This document shows positions 1-7,630 of a DNA stretch of 64,000 nucleotides, one piece after another (the stretch's first letter is position 1; each line of letters starts with the position of its first letter). The notes under the pieces were generated by a model that made no database searches, was not told where the DNA came from, and saw only the letters and a program-made list of their open reading frames with translations. The stretch is from Eledone cirrhosa (lineage: Eukaryota; Mollusca; Cephalopoda; Octopoda; Eledonidae), in the NCBI GenBank assembly GCA_964016885.1, contig OZ024744.1, positions 73,456,310-73,520,309 of the forward strand, read 5' to 3'. The position numbers and the translations under genes are program-made.

Positions 1-8
1 GAGTTCGA

Positions 9-25
9 ATATATATATATATATA
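9..25. repeat. (AT)n microsatellite
   Basis: Short perfect AT dinucleotide run at the left edge of the window. It is followed by a GC-richer segment with GGTACCC and CCCGGGTA that looks like the end of an interspersed repeat, though I cannot name the family. Confidence 0.9.
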
Positions 26-385
26 CTAGCTGAGGTACCCAGCTTCGCCCGGGTAAACAGATGATAAGAGAAGACAGGTAAAAGAGAAAATGACTGTATT
101 GGATGTTTGTCTGGTTACAGTATGAGGCGAGTCCGTGGTGTCTGTGTGATACAGAAAACAGTAAAAAAAATCTTCCTGATATACCAGATTCTTCGTTGTA
201 CTGTTTGTGCATAGTATATGAACAATTCTAGGTGCTCACACCTAGAATAGTGACCTCTAGGAGATGGTTCATCTTCTGCCTGACTGTAAAACGTGTATCA
301 TTGAATAGACGTGGTTGTTCCACGTTTCTCAAAAGGATGATGGAAGTTCCAATCTTTTATATTATATGAAGATATATATAGATAA
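26..385. other. Unassigned interspersed sequence
   Basis: No reading frame or RNA gene can be supported here. Positions 222-249 contain an imperfect inverted repeat around the words TTCTAGGTG and CACCTAGAA. The rest is AT-rich sequence of unknown origin. Confidence 0.5.
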
Positions 386-592
386 TTAATATAAAAGATG
401 ACGCTCAGCCAGTTCGTCTTCAACCATCGCAACACGCCGTCGCTGCTTGGCTCCAGTGTTTCGTTGACGTTGTTCAGCCAGCTCCTCTTCATTCATGGCG
501 GCACGTCTTCGCCTCTGAAGTTCAGCGTTCCGATGGCGCTGTTTGGCCCGATTTTCTTCATTCCTGGCTGCACGCCGTCGCCACTGTAGTTC
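386..592 (-). pseudogene. STPR-type 23-residue repeat fragment
   Basis: Read on the minus strand from 592 to 386, this codes three consecutive arginine-rich repeats of 23, 23 and about 20 residues. Repeats 1 and 2 both begin ELQ-x-RRR-AA, continue with N-EE, then a KQR or EQR step, and end RN; repeat 3 keeps QRRR and an acidic EDEL step and then runs into a TAA stop. A 23-residue period with this basic/acidic pattern matches the STPR (score-and-three peptide repeat) DNA-binding fold known from silkworm FMBP-1. Similar repeats occur, as I recall, in the N-terminal part of some Helitron-type mobile-element proteins. Upstream, the frame continues only through a (GT)n-derived VCVCV stretch, so there is no credible start. 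I read it as the remnant of a larger, probably transposon-borne, gene. The repeat period is seen directly; family and origin are inferred. Confidence 0.55.
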
Positions 593-637
593 ACTGTTTG
601 ATAAAGTCCAATTGCTTTTACTTTCTATGGAACGCTG

Positions 638-695
638 CACGCACACACACACACACACATAAACATACGCGTACGTACATACACACTCACACATG
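638..695. repeat. (CA)n-rich microsatellite
   Basis: Run of CA repeats followed by degenerate CATA/CGTA units. It generates the valine-cysteine stretch in front of the minus-strand repeat fragment. Confidence 0.9.
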
Positions 696-889
696 GTAAT
701 AGTTACAGCGTTCACTTTGCCTCTCTGTTTCTTACTCTCCCCTCTCACTCCCTCAATGGCATTATGCATATTAATTTAAGTTTGGCGTCGTTGAGGTGGG
801 CGGAGTCGTTTGAAACCTATGAACCAATGATAATTGAGAATTATGACACACGGAATAATGACATTGTTGAAATTAATATATAGATATAC

Positions 890-1270
890 GAAAATAGGGA
901 GAAAAAGACGATTATTAGGAAGAAAAATATTTTTTTTTCTTTTTTATTTTTTTCTCTTTTTTTCTGGGTTAGAAAATGTTTAAAACAAAATATTTTACTT
1001 TGTGCGAAGTGTTAAGGTATTAGTTAATTTATTTATTAATTAACAATGGCATTTATTTATTAATTTATTTATTTATATATTTAATAATTAATATATAATT
1101 AAATAAATAAACGCCATTGTTAATTAATAAATAAATTAACTAATACGTTAACACTTCACACAAAGTAAAATATTTTCTTTTAAACATTTTCTAACCCTGA
1201 AAAAAGGGAAAAAAATAAAAAGGAAAAAAATATTTTTCTTCCTAATAATCGCCTTTTTCTCCCTATTTTC
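890..1270. mobile_element. Foldback element 1 (palindrome, ~180-bp arms)
   Basis: The left arm starts GAAAATAGGGAGAAAAAG and the right arm ends with its complement at 1270. The arms match almost continuously, including the outer T/A-rich block, the AAAATATTTTACTTTG word and the inner AACAATGGC / GCCATTGTT words; the centre near 1080 is AT-rich. I see scattered single-base differences and small A/T-run length changes. There is no coding capacity. It is consistent with a MITE or foldback transposon. The right end directly abuts an (AT)n tract. Confidence 0.85.

Positions 1271-1341
<71 letters not shown>
1271..1341. repeat. (AT)n microsatellite
   Basis: Nearly perfect AT dinucleotide tract with one phase break near 1290. 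It abuts foldback element 1. Confidence 0.95.
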
Positions 1342-1343
<2 letters not shown>

Positions 1344-1954
1344 TGCTATTGAGTGCTATTATAGCCTTGGCCAATAACTGGCCGAAACCTATCAAAGTTA
1401 TCAAACTTATATATATATGTAAAAGGTAAACAGAAATAACAACACAATCGGTACAGTATATGGAAGGAATATAATAGGCTGACGCTTGAGATAGCAGGAA
1501 GAGGGTCTTAACGTTTCGGACGCTAGTCCTTCATCAGAAGAAAGAGTGAGAACTAAGATAGATTGATGGGACGGGCGGAGTGGAATTGGAAAAAATGTCT
1601 TTAGATGAAAATAACAGGTCCAATCATGTTGACATCTCTTGGAAATCTATTGATGCTGGCGTTTTGTGTATAATTTATTGTTTTAGGAAAATGGATGATC
1701 GAGCGCGTCTACCTGAAATGGAAAACATACCGTTTTGGAAATATATATAAATTTAGAAGAAACATGGTGCTGTGAGGTTACTGATAACGTGTATTTAGAA
1801 ATAAAAAGAAAGCACAAACAAGAGACAGGTCACTTCTTTAGTTGTCTGCTGGGGGTCTCGGACGTTTCAACGCATTAAAGACAACATATACATTCTTGGG
1901 ATAGTAGTCTGGAATTAACTGATGAAACGGTAAGAGCTCAGTCGTTGGGCCCTG

Positions 1955-1956
<2 letters not shown>
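1342..1956. other. Interspersed-repeat debris
   Basis: No supportable gene. The segment carries the hammerhead-like motif described separately at 1506-1541 and a second GGACGTTTC word near 1860. Its general layout (motif, then purine-rich stretch, then AT-rich tail) resembles 2600-2760, suggesting two diverged copies of one repeat family. Confidence 0.5.
1506..1541 (-). ncRNA. Hammerhead-like motif A (non-canonical)
   Basis: On the minus strand the segment reads CTGATGA (1537-1531), an extra A, a perfect 4-bp stem GGAC/GTCC with loop TAGC (1529-1518), then GAA (1517-1515), ACGT (1514-1511) and T. The flanks TCTT and AAGA (1541-1538 and 1509-1506) could form a 4-bp helix I. This is the order of a type I hammerhead: C3-A9 core, helix II, G12-A14, a loopless self-complementary helix III, then NUH. 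The A between A9 and helix II is not canonical, and helix III is minimal, so activity would at best need a dimer. It may be only a sequence resembling the core. Confidence 0.35.

Positions 1957-2030
<74 letters not shown>
1957..2030. repeat. (AT)n microsatellite
   Basis: About 74 bp of uninterrupted AT dinucleotides, touching the left end of foldback element 2. Confidence 0.97.
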
Positions 2031-2033
<3 letters not shown>

Positions 2034-2306
2034 AAAAAGAGATGAAATCAAAAATGCAACTGAAGTCTTATTTTTTAAAAAAATATATATATTTATTTGG
2101 TTCCTTTACCGGTTTCGCAGTTCTTCTGCTTTTCAAAAGGTGAGTTGAGATGGAGGGTCTGTGGTTTTTCTCACAGACCCTCCATCTCAACTCACCTTTT
2201 GAAAAGCAGAAGAACTGCGAAACCGGTAAAGGAACCAAATAAATATATATATTTAAACAAAAAATAAGACTTCAGTTGCATTTTCGATTTCATCTCTTTT
2301 TCTTTA
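2029..2306. mobile_element. Foldback element 2 (palindrome, ~138-bp arms)
   Basis: Near-perfect inverted repeat. The outer words are TAAAGAAAAAGAGATGAAAT and its complement ending at 2306; the inner stem GGTCTGTG / CACAGACC closes on an 8-nt loop near 2168. The arms contain GGTTCCTTTACCGG and its complement, with only a few differences in the A/T runs. There is no reading frame of note. In single-stranded form it would fold into one long hairpin. It abuts an (AT)n tract on the left. Confidence 0.9.
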
Positions 2307-2363
2307 TACTTTCACTCGTGTAGGACACCTCGGTTATTTTTCATTTTGTAAAAAAAACCTCAC

Positions 2364-2368
<5 letters not shown>

Positions 2369-2416
<48 letters not shown>
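2369..2416. repeat. (AT)n microsatellite
   Basis: Perfect AT dinucleotide tract of about 47 bp. Confidence 0.97.
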
Positions 2417-2418
<2 letters not shown>

Positions 2419-3238
2419 CTCATCATTTGGTGAAGTGTTTCAAATCGTGCTTCATACCACAGTCACAGTTTTGAAACATATCCAGGTGCAGGAAACTTAA
2501 CTGGAATATCTTGAAGGAATTTGTCCATGGACCTTTGGTACACTATTAAAGGATGCAGAGCCGGTTTAGGTCAAATAGCTGTTAATTAACATAAATAATA
2601 AACGTTTCGGACACTAGACCTTCATCAGAAGATATAGTTAGAAATAGAAGATAAATAGAAAGTAAAGAGGGATGACAAAAAAAGGAGGCGGAAAATGAGA
2701 AAAAGAAATTGGCGAGAAAAATCACGTGCGTATTCAGTCGTCCATCTTGAATATATATATATGAGCTTTTTTAAAACCTATCATATTAATAGACTTGCAC
2801 AGCTCTGTCTGTCTTCCTTTAATCTCCTTCCTACTTTTTCTACACCTCATTATAATTCCGCTTTGTCTAAACGTTGGACTTGTAGTTCTTATTCCTTCCT
2901 ATTTTTCTCTTTCTTTTTTTCTTTCTATATATAGTTTCTCCTTTGGCTAAGTATTGCACCGTTTCCTTTCCATTTCATTTTTCCTTCCTTCTTAATTTCA
3001 CTTTTGGTTAGTAGTATATTTTTCTATTATCATCTTTACTTGTGTAACGTATCGACACGTATAACTTATCTTGTCTTTGTTTCTGCCTGTTTTGTTCCGT
3101 CCTAACAAAATGTGTCACTGGAATGAAGACTATCAACCTTAATGAATTGTAACTGGAGTGATTTTCAGAGGTTGACTGAGGGGATGAGTTTTTCCGTTGT
3201 TTTTTTTTTGTCCTGTTTCCCTCGCCACACTATTTTGA
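2417..3238. other. Unassigned sequence with pyrimidine-rich stretch
   Basis: No supportable gene. It holds hammerhead-like motif B (2602-2628), a purine-rich stretch (2640-2715), and a strongly pyrimidine-rich stretch (about 2805-3010) with many CTTCC/TTTCT words. The open frame at 2695-2934 merely crosses these low-complexity segments and shows no recognisable domain. Confidence 0.5.
2602..2628 (-). ncRNA. Hammerhead-like motif B (degenerate)
   Basis: Same order as motif A on the same strand: CTGATGA (2628-2622), an extra A, GGTC-TAGT-GTCC (2620-2609) with one T·T mismatch in the stem, then GAA-ACGT (2608-2602). No helix I partner is evident. Probably a decayed copy of the element carrying motif A. 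Confidence 0.3.
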
Positions 3239-3239
3239 A

Positions 3240-3262
3240 ATATATATATATATATATATATA
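3240..3262. repeat. (AT)n microsatellite
   Basis: Short perfect AT tract touching the left end of foldback element 3. Confidence 0.95.
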
Positions 3263-3412
3263 GAATAAGTAAAAGCGAAGTAGTTTCAGATGTTCAAGTC
3301 CTTTAATAATAATGCTGTGATATATTATTATTAAAGGACTTTAATAATAATGCTGTGATGCATTATTATTAAAGGACTTGAACATCTGAAACTACTTCGC
3401 TTTTACTTATTC
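3263..3412. mobile_element. Foldback element 3 (150-bp palindrome)
   Basis: Outer arms GAATAAGTAAAAGCGAAG and its complement ending at 3412 continue through TCAGATGTTCAAGTCC. The inner portion TTTAATAATAATGCTGTGAT occurs twice (around 3303 and 3345), so the centre is itself an internal duplication. There is no coding content; it is MITE-like. Confidence 0.88.
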
Positions 3413-3484
3413 GATATTTACTCCGTCACTCCTATGTGGAAAAAGTACGTTGAGTGCTTGAATTGAATTGCATCAATGTTTACC

Positions 3485-3486
<2 letters not shown>

Positions 3487-3567
<81 letters not shown>
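3487..3567. repeat. (AT)n microsatellite
   Basis: About 80 bp of AT dinucleotides. It yields the long isoleucine-tyrosine run of a spurious minus-strand frame. Confidence 0.97.
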
Positions 3568-3571
<4 letters not shown>

Positions 3572-3655
3572 AGTAATGTTGTTTGGATGCGTCCATAGGC
3601 GGTATGCCGGTTGAGCACTCTATGCTCCTTCAGAGCAGAGTATGATAATATGGAA

Positions 3656-4712
3656 AACGAAGAATCAGTGATGCATCGGAACACAATTTATTACGTACTA
3701 CAATTGTTTCTCCGGCGAACAGCTCGAGGTGCGATTTGTTTGTGGATCGAACCTGACTCTGGAATCGCAAGTTCCTCAGATACGTCTAGTGATTTCGAAG
3801 CAAATCCTCTTCCTGCTGGGCTCCGACCCTTCGAATTTATATCATCTGCCATCATCCTGTTTGCGAGGCACTCTCATTGGTTGATAGTTTAGGACGTCAT
3901 CTTTGTGTATTACCATTCAAATCTGCCCACTGACCATTTCCATTCAGGCGTGAGCTGTCACCCACCCCAATCAAGTCGCCAGAAATCACTGCTGTGTGTA
4001 GGGGAGGTTTTATAAACTCTCTTGCCCTTTCCTGGCTTGCCCGTCTCCCTACACATATACACCCACACGCACGTCTGTTCACACATACACAGACATTCCG
4101 AGCTACTAATCGTAAACTTATCTGTGCGGGGACACACACACACGCACACATATAGAGTTTACGTGATTGCGTTCACACATGTAGATACATATATTCACCT
4201 CTCATATATAGGTACATTCATACACAGACATACGCACACACGTACACATAGGGCACCCACATATTTTTACATATATGCACACCCATACATTCATACACGT
4301 ACATATACACGCGCGTACATATGCAGTCAGTCAGGCCTACTCATAGACACACACACATATATATATATGTGTATGCACACGCACGTACACACATATATAC
4401 ACACGTGTGTACATATACATACACAGACACATATATATATATATTTACACACACACATATATATATATACGCACTCACACACAGACACACATCCACACAC
4501 ACATGTACGCACACATATGAATATAAATGTGCAAACAGGATGATGGCAGATGATATAAATTCGAAGGGTCGGAGCCCAGCAGAAAGAGAATTTGCTTTGA
4601 AATCACTAGACGTATCTGAGGAACTTGCGAATCCACAAACAGATCGCACCTCGAGCTGTTCGCCGGAGAAACAATTGTAGTACGAAATATTTGTTCCGAT
4701 GCATCACTGATT

Positions 4713-4719
<7 letters not shown>
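3656..4719. mobile_element. Inverted-repeat element 4 with CA-rich interior
   Basis: Left arm 3656-3864 and right arm 4531-4719 are reverse complements: both carry GAAGAATCAGTGATGCATCG, the CTCCGGCGAACAGCTCGAGG word, and CATCATCCTGTTTGC or their complements. The left arm has about 16-20 extra bases after TGTGGAT, absent on the right. The roughly 665-bp interior is dominated by CA-type cryptic simple sequence. The arms have short open frames but no recognisable domain. Either a non-autonomous element with long terminal inverted repeats, or an inverted duplication of one repeat around an expanding microsatellite. Confidence 0.8.
4030..4520. repeat. Cryptic (CA)n/(CATA)n simple sequence
   Basis: Interior of inverted-repeat element 4: degenerate CACA, CATA and TATA units with a few short perfect runs. 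The histidine/threonine/tyrosine-rich frame on plus and the cysteine/valine-rich frames on minus are artefacts of this composition. Confidence 0.9.

Positions 4720-4800
<81 letters not shown>
4718..4800. repeat. (TC)n then (TA)n compound microsatellite
   Basis: A TC run to 4763 switches abruptly to a TA run to 4800. It lies just outside the right arm of element 4 and just upstream of the hammerhead ribozyme. Confidence 0.97.
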
Positions 4801-4805
<5 letters not shown>

Positions 4806-4827
4806 GTTTATCCCGGGTTCAATCGGG

Positions 4828-4878
4828 GGCTTCCTGATGAGTTCTCCCGAATGAAACAGTTCTAGTCCTATAGAAGCC
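4828..4878 (+). ncRNA. Type I hammerhead self-cleaving ribozyme
   Basis: All catalytic parts are in canonical order. Helix I pairs GGCTTC (4828-4833) with GAAGCC (4873-4878), 6 of 6 bp. The core CTGATGA is 4834-4840. Helix II pairs GTTC (4841-4844) with GAAT (4849-4852), including one G·U, around loop TCCC. GAA follows at 4853-4855. Helix III pairs ACAG (4856-4859) with CTAT (4868-4871), with one C·A mismatch that a single G-to-A change from CTGT would explain, around an 8-nt loop. The cleavage triplet is ATA (NUH), giving predicted cleavage after A4872. A small upstream hairpin CCCG/CGGG (4812-4827) is also present. Type I hammerheads of this small-helix-III kind are known from Penelope-like elements and retrozymes of animals; the parent element here is not identified. 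The C·A pair may reduce activity. Confidence 0.75.

Positions 4879-4881
<3 letters not shown>

Positions 4882-4909
<28 letters not shown>
4882..4909. repeat. (AT)n microsatellite
   Basis: Perfect AT tract starting three bases after the ribozyme's helix I closes. Confidence 0.97.
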
Positions 4910-4993
4910 GTAATAATAATAAATTTGAAGACTAAAATCCAAAGAGGGCTTGATAAGGATAAATATATATCAGATATATAAGAACCGTAGAGC

Positions 4994-5473
4994 AAAATAA
5001 CATATTAAAGTTTAAGCAAAGAATCGCTGCTTTCACCCTTAACGAGATCTTATGAAACTAAAAAAAGGCAATCTGTGAACGCAGAAGTAAATATTTCAAT
5101 AAACGTTGCAACTGAAGGAAGACAGGAAGACGATACTTTGGTTCGTGGAAACGTTCGCTGGCAAAGAACGAAAAGAAAGGAAGATAATACGTCATTATTT
5201 GGTTCAGTGAGGTTAACTTTGCAAAATCCCGCCGAGGTTAACTTTGCCTTTCATCCTTACGGGGTCGATAAAATAAAGTACCAGTAATGTACTAGGTAAT
5301 TTGCTGGCCTTGTGCCAAAAGTAGAAACAGTTATTTGGTTCAGTGAAAACCATTACACGTGAAGACAAAACCACGTTTATGGTATAAATGAAGTCGTAGA
5401 CTAATATTCTATTAGAAGATCCCGTTAAGAGTGAGAGCAGCGATTCTTTGCTTAAACTTTAATCTGTTATTTT
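4994..5473. mobile_element. Inverted-repeat element 5, interrupted by a SINE
   Basis: Terminal arms 4994-5053 and 5414-5473 are reverse complements of about 60 bp: AAAGTTTAAGCAAAGAATCG and its complement match exactly, with a few transitions elsewhere. The interior holds a later SINE insertion (5211-5330). Without it the element would be about 345 bp, a typical MITE size. The right end touches an (AT)n tract. Confidence 0.8.
5195..5346 (+). mobile_element. 5'-truncated tRNA-type SINE with perfect TSD
   Basis: The inserted body is 5211-5330, flanked on both sides by the identical 16-mer TTATTTGGTTCAGTGA (5195-5210 and 5331-5346), a direct record of retroposition. The body carries GCCGAGGTTAACTTTGCC, TTTCATCC..CGGGGTCGATAAA, AAGTACCAGT and a CCTTGTGCCAAAA 3' end, which I recognise as the middle and 3' end of a widespread cephalopod SINE. 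The tRNA-related head with A and B boxes is missing, so it is 5'-truncated. The short frame 5075-5287 running through it is not a gene. Confidence 0.8.
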
Positions 5474-5625
5474 AATATATATATATATATATGAGTGTGT
5501 GTGTGTGTGTGCGCGCGTGCGTGTGTAGTTGTGTGTGTTGGTGCGTGTGTATGAGTCTGTGCACGCGCACACACATGCACATACCCATGTATGTACGCAC
5601 GCACACACACACACATATATATAAA
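5474..5625. repeat. (AT)n, (GT)n and (CA)n compound with hairpin potential
   Basis: An AT tract is followed by GT-rich units (5493-5560), then CA-rich units (5561-5617) and a short AT run. GT followed by CA makes the block an imperfect inverted repeat able to form a hairpin. Confidence 0.85.
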
Positions 5626-5652
5626 TGAGCATATGAACGCGTATACTTTAAG

Positions 5653-5681
5653 TTTATTATGCATAATATATGCATAATAAA
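5653..5681. repeat. 29-bp perfect palindrome
   Basis: Arms TTTATTATGCAT and ATGCATAATAAA (12 bp each) around AATAT. Possibly the centre of a small decayed foldback element. Confidence 0.8.
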
Positions 5682-5766
5682 CATATATTCGTCTCATTAT
5701 CACTGATTTAATCTGTGATCATGTCACCATTATCATAAATCACACTATGTTACTGCTATAACTAAT

Positions 5767-5786
5767 ATGTGTGTGTGTGTGTGTGC

Positions 5787-5827
<41 letters not shown>

Positions 5828-5880
5828 GAGAGAGAGGGAGAGAGAATGAGAAAGAGAAAATAAGAAAGAGAAAAAAGCCA
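5767..5880. repeat. (GT)n then (GA)n and purine-rich tail
   Basis: A GT run (5768-5788) changes to a GA run (5789-5822) and then degenerate G/A-only sequence to about 5876, a polypurine strand of roughly 90 bp. Confidence 0.95.
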
Positions 5881-6631
5881 TTATGTCCCTTATTTATAAT
5901 ACATCGGAACTCAGTGCCAAATGCAGCTTATATAAACACATCCCTAGACGATAAATATTACCTGTTCTCAGGACCAATGCCAGACTATCTGGCACCTTAG
6001 GCAAGGTTAGATTCTGGCGCCACTCACCCGCAAGGAAAATATCAATTTCAAGATTTATTTGTACCTGTATGAAATAAACCAGGAAAAAAAACAATCCTCG
6101 ATAAAATCTAAAATTTATTTATTTATTTTCCAAAATTGTTGTTGTTTTGAAAAAATGAGCCCCCTGAAATTAGCGCCCTATGCGGCTGCCTAGTTTGCCT
6201 ATATGGTATCGCCATACCTATTGCCCCTTGAGCATCCTGCCTCTCGAATACTGTGCTATATAGACTTACCCTCGCACCACATGGTGGTATCTAGAGGAAC
6301 CATATAGGTCAACAACTAATGATTTCCAGGCATATAGCCAGCATTTAGCCTCTATGAAGTGCAGGACCAGGCAAGAATTTATTCCCTTGTCACATTTAAT
6401 ATGAAGGCTCCCTGACCAAGGAAATAACATCCTCAGCATTCAATGGAGCAGTCTGTATAGGGCACTCTGTTATCATCCCGGAGTTCGCAACTGCCAACTT
6501 TACCGCTGTGAGAGATTGTATAATATGCAGCGATCAGGGATAATAGTTAACAATAAACTAGACACCATATTTTGCTGTCACTGGAGAAACTCCCTGTTAG
6601 AAAGTTTCAAAGTACTGGCACCACATATTCC
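5881..6631. other. Unassigned interspersed sequence
   Basis: No gene is supportable. A segment around 6165-6215 (AGCGCCCTATGCGGCTGCCT, then GTTTGCCTATATGG) and one around 5980-6025 (CTGGCACCTTAGGCAAGG) resemble the GGCGCC/CTAGGC-type ends of an old DNA-transposon repeat common in animal genomes; this is a resemblance only. The minus-strand frame 5894-6094 shows no domain. Confidence 0.4.
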
Positions 6632-6680
6632 GAAAAACAAACAAACAAACAAACAAACAAACAAACAAATAAACAAAAAT
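6632..6680. repeat. (CAAA)n microsatellite
   Basis: About ten CAAA units with one TAAA interruption near the right end; possibly a remnant A-rich tail of a retroposon. Confidence 0.9.
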
Positions 6681-6844
6681 AGTTAACCTTCATCTGGCCA
6701 ATATTGATATATCAGGATGGATATCTCTTATTATCAAACCCCAGAATATAAAAGAACGCCAGCATGAAATCTCATCAATACAAAATATATACCCAATGAA
6801 AGACTGAATTTTCCCACCAATCACACGCCAGTGTGAAGGCTAAA

Positions 6845-7155
6845 GACTTTGTGGTTAGGGCATTCGGCTCAAGATCGTAATGTCATGAGTTCGATTCCCG
6901 GCGGTGCGCTGTGTCCTTGGGAAAGACACCTTATTTCACGTTGCTCCAGTCAACTCAGCTGGCAAAAATGTGTTCTACCTGTAATTCGAAGGGCCAGCCT
7001 TGTCACATTCTGTGTCACGCTGAACCTCATTGAGAACTACTGTATGGGTACGCGTGTTTGTGCAATGTTCAGCTACTTGCACGTTTATTTCATGAGCGGG
7101 TTGTTCGTTGATCGTATCAATTGAAACAGTCGTCGTCGTAACAGACGGAGTGACG
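6845..7155 (+). mobile_element. tRNA-derived SINE (octopus OR2-like)
   Basis: A tRNA-like head starts near 6845. The A box TGGTTAGGGCATTCGGCT is at 6852-6869 and a perfect B box AGTTCGATTCC at 6888-6898, spaced as in a tRNA gene, so it would be an RNA polymerase III promoter. The tRNA-unrelated body follows, with CACGTTGCTCCAGT, AGCTGGCAAAAATG, GGCCAGCCTTGTCACA and a tail near GACGGAGTG. I recognise this as the abundant octopus tRNA-derived SINE group (families named OK, OR1 and OR2 in the literature; OR2-like is my best guess). Several CpG-type differences from the consensus I remember suggest an older copy. The 91-codon frame across it is not a gene. Confidence 0.82.
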
Positions 7156-7232
7156 TCAAGTGCCGTCACTCTCACGCTAATAGAGGATATACTTTAAATG
7201 ATGCTCACATTAATTCTGCACCGACACCAACC
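7156..7232. other. Short unassigned spacer
   Basis: Between the SINE and the hAT-like element. It contains nothing recognisable. Confidence 0.6.
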
Positions 7233-7558
7233 GGCTAGAGCAAGGGCGTACGACAGGCGACCCGCGGGGCACAATCCTGCCCGCCAGGTCAGTCAGAGTG
7301 GTCCGCGATGACCGTTTTTAATGTAGGCTTATTTAGAATTTTTTTCGTAACCGTAAAACAATTTTCTGTTAGTTGACCTATACTAAAGGGCTTCACCGAT
7401 AGAGTTATGTGTATTATAATTTCCCAGTTCTATGTTATAGAAAGAAGTTATGGTGAATCTTTGGAATAGTGCTTAATAAATATGAATTGCCCTAATAGTT
7501 GTCTCAATGTTCAAAAGTCACCCGCCATTGGAATATGTTGCACACCCCTGTTCTAGAG
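7233..7558. mobile_element. Non-autonomous hAT-like element with 8-bp TSD
   Basis: The element spans 7241-7550. Its left end is CAAGGGCGTACGACA; the reverse complement of the right end is CAGGGGTGTGCAACA. These match at 11 of 15 positions and all four differences are transitions. The flanking 8-mers GGCTAGAG (7233-7240) and TTCTAGAG (7551-7558) share 6 of 8 bases and fit the nTCTAGAn target of hAT elements. Inside, GACCCGCGGGGCAC and CTGCCCGCCAGGTC near the left end resemble the subterminal GGCCCGC words of ZBED-type hAT families. There is no transposase frame. At 310 bp it is an aged MITE, and the last recognisable element before the minisatellite. Confidence 0.7.
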
Positions 7559-7630
7559 TATTGCTACACATTAACTATATATAAACGTATGTCACTGACA
7601 TGGCGTTGTGCGAAACCAGGCTACGCGGTG
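7559..7630. other. Left junction sequence of the minisatellite
   Basis: About 72 bp of apparently unique sequence. The change to repeat is abrupt, from GCTACGCGGTG to CCACCACAAACAC at 7630/7631, and the first units are already consensus. Confidence 0.8.

Noticed and set aside
1860..1885. Third hammerhead-like motif (GGACGTTTCAACG)
   Set aside because: The GAAACGTCC part is present on the minus strand but there is no CTGATGA core or helix II upstream.
3418..3684. Minus-strand frame with a long isoleucine-tyrosine run
   Set aside because: Translation of an (AT)n tract joined to repeat flanks.
3611..3892. 93-codon frame across the left arm of inverted-repeat element 4
   Set aside because: The same arm recurs inverted at 4531-4719 with a length difference that is not a multiple of three; no domain recognised.
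4022..4543. 173-codon histidine/threonine-rich frame
   Set aside because: Produced by CA/TA cryptic simple sequence.
5075..5287. 70-codon plus-strand frame
   Set aside because: It runs from inverted-repeat element 5 across a SINE insertion junction, so it cannot be an ancestral coding frame.
6845..6915. Functional tRNA gene
   Set aside because: A and B boxes are present, but no cloverleaf with a proper acceptor stem was evident and the SINE body continues directly downstream.
6849..7124. 91-codon plus-strand open frame
   Set aside because: It lies entirely inside the SINE; no protein similarity is expected.
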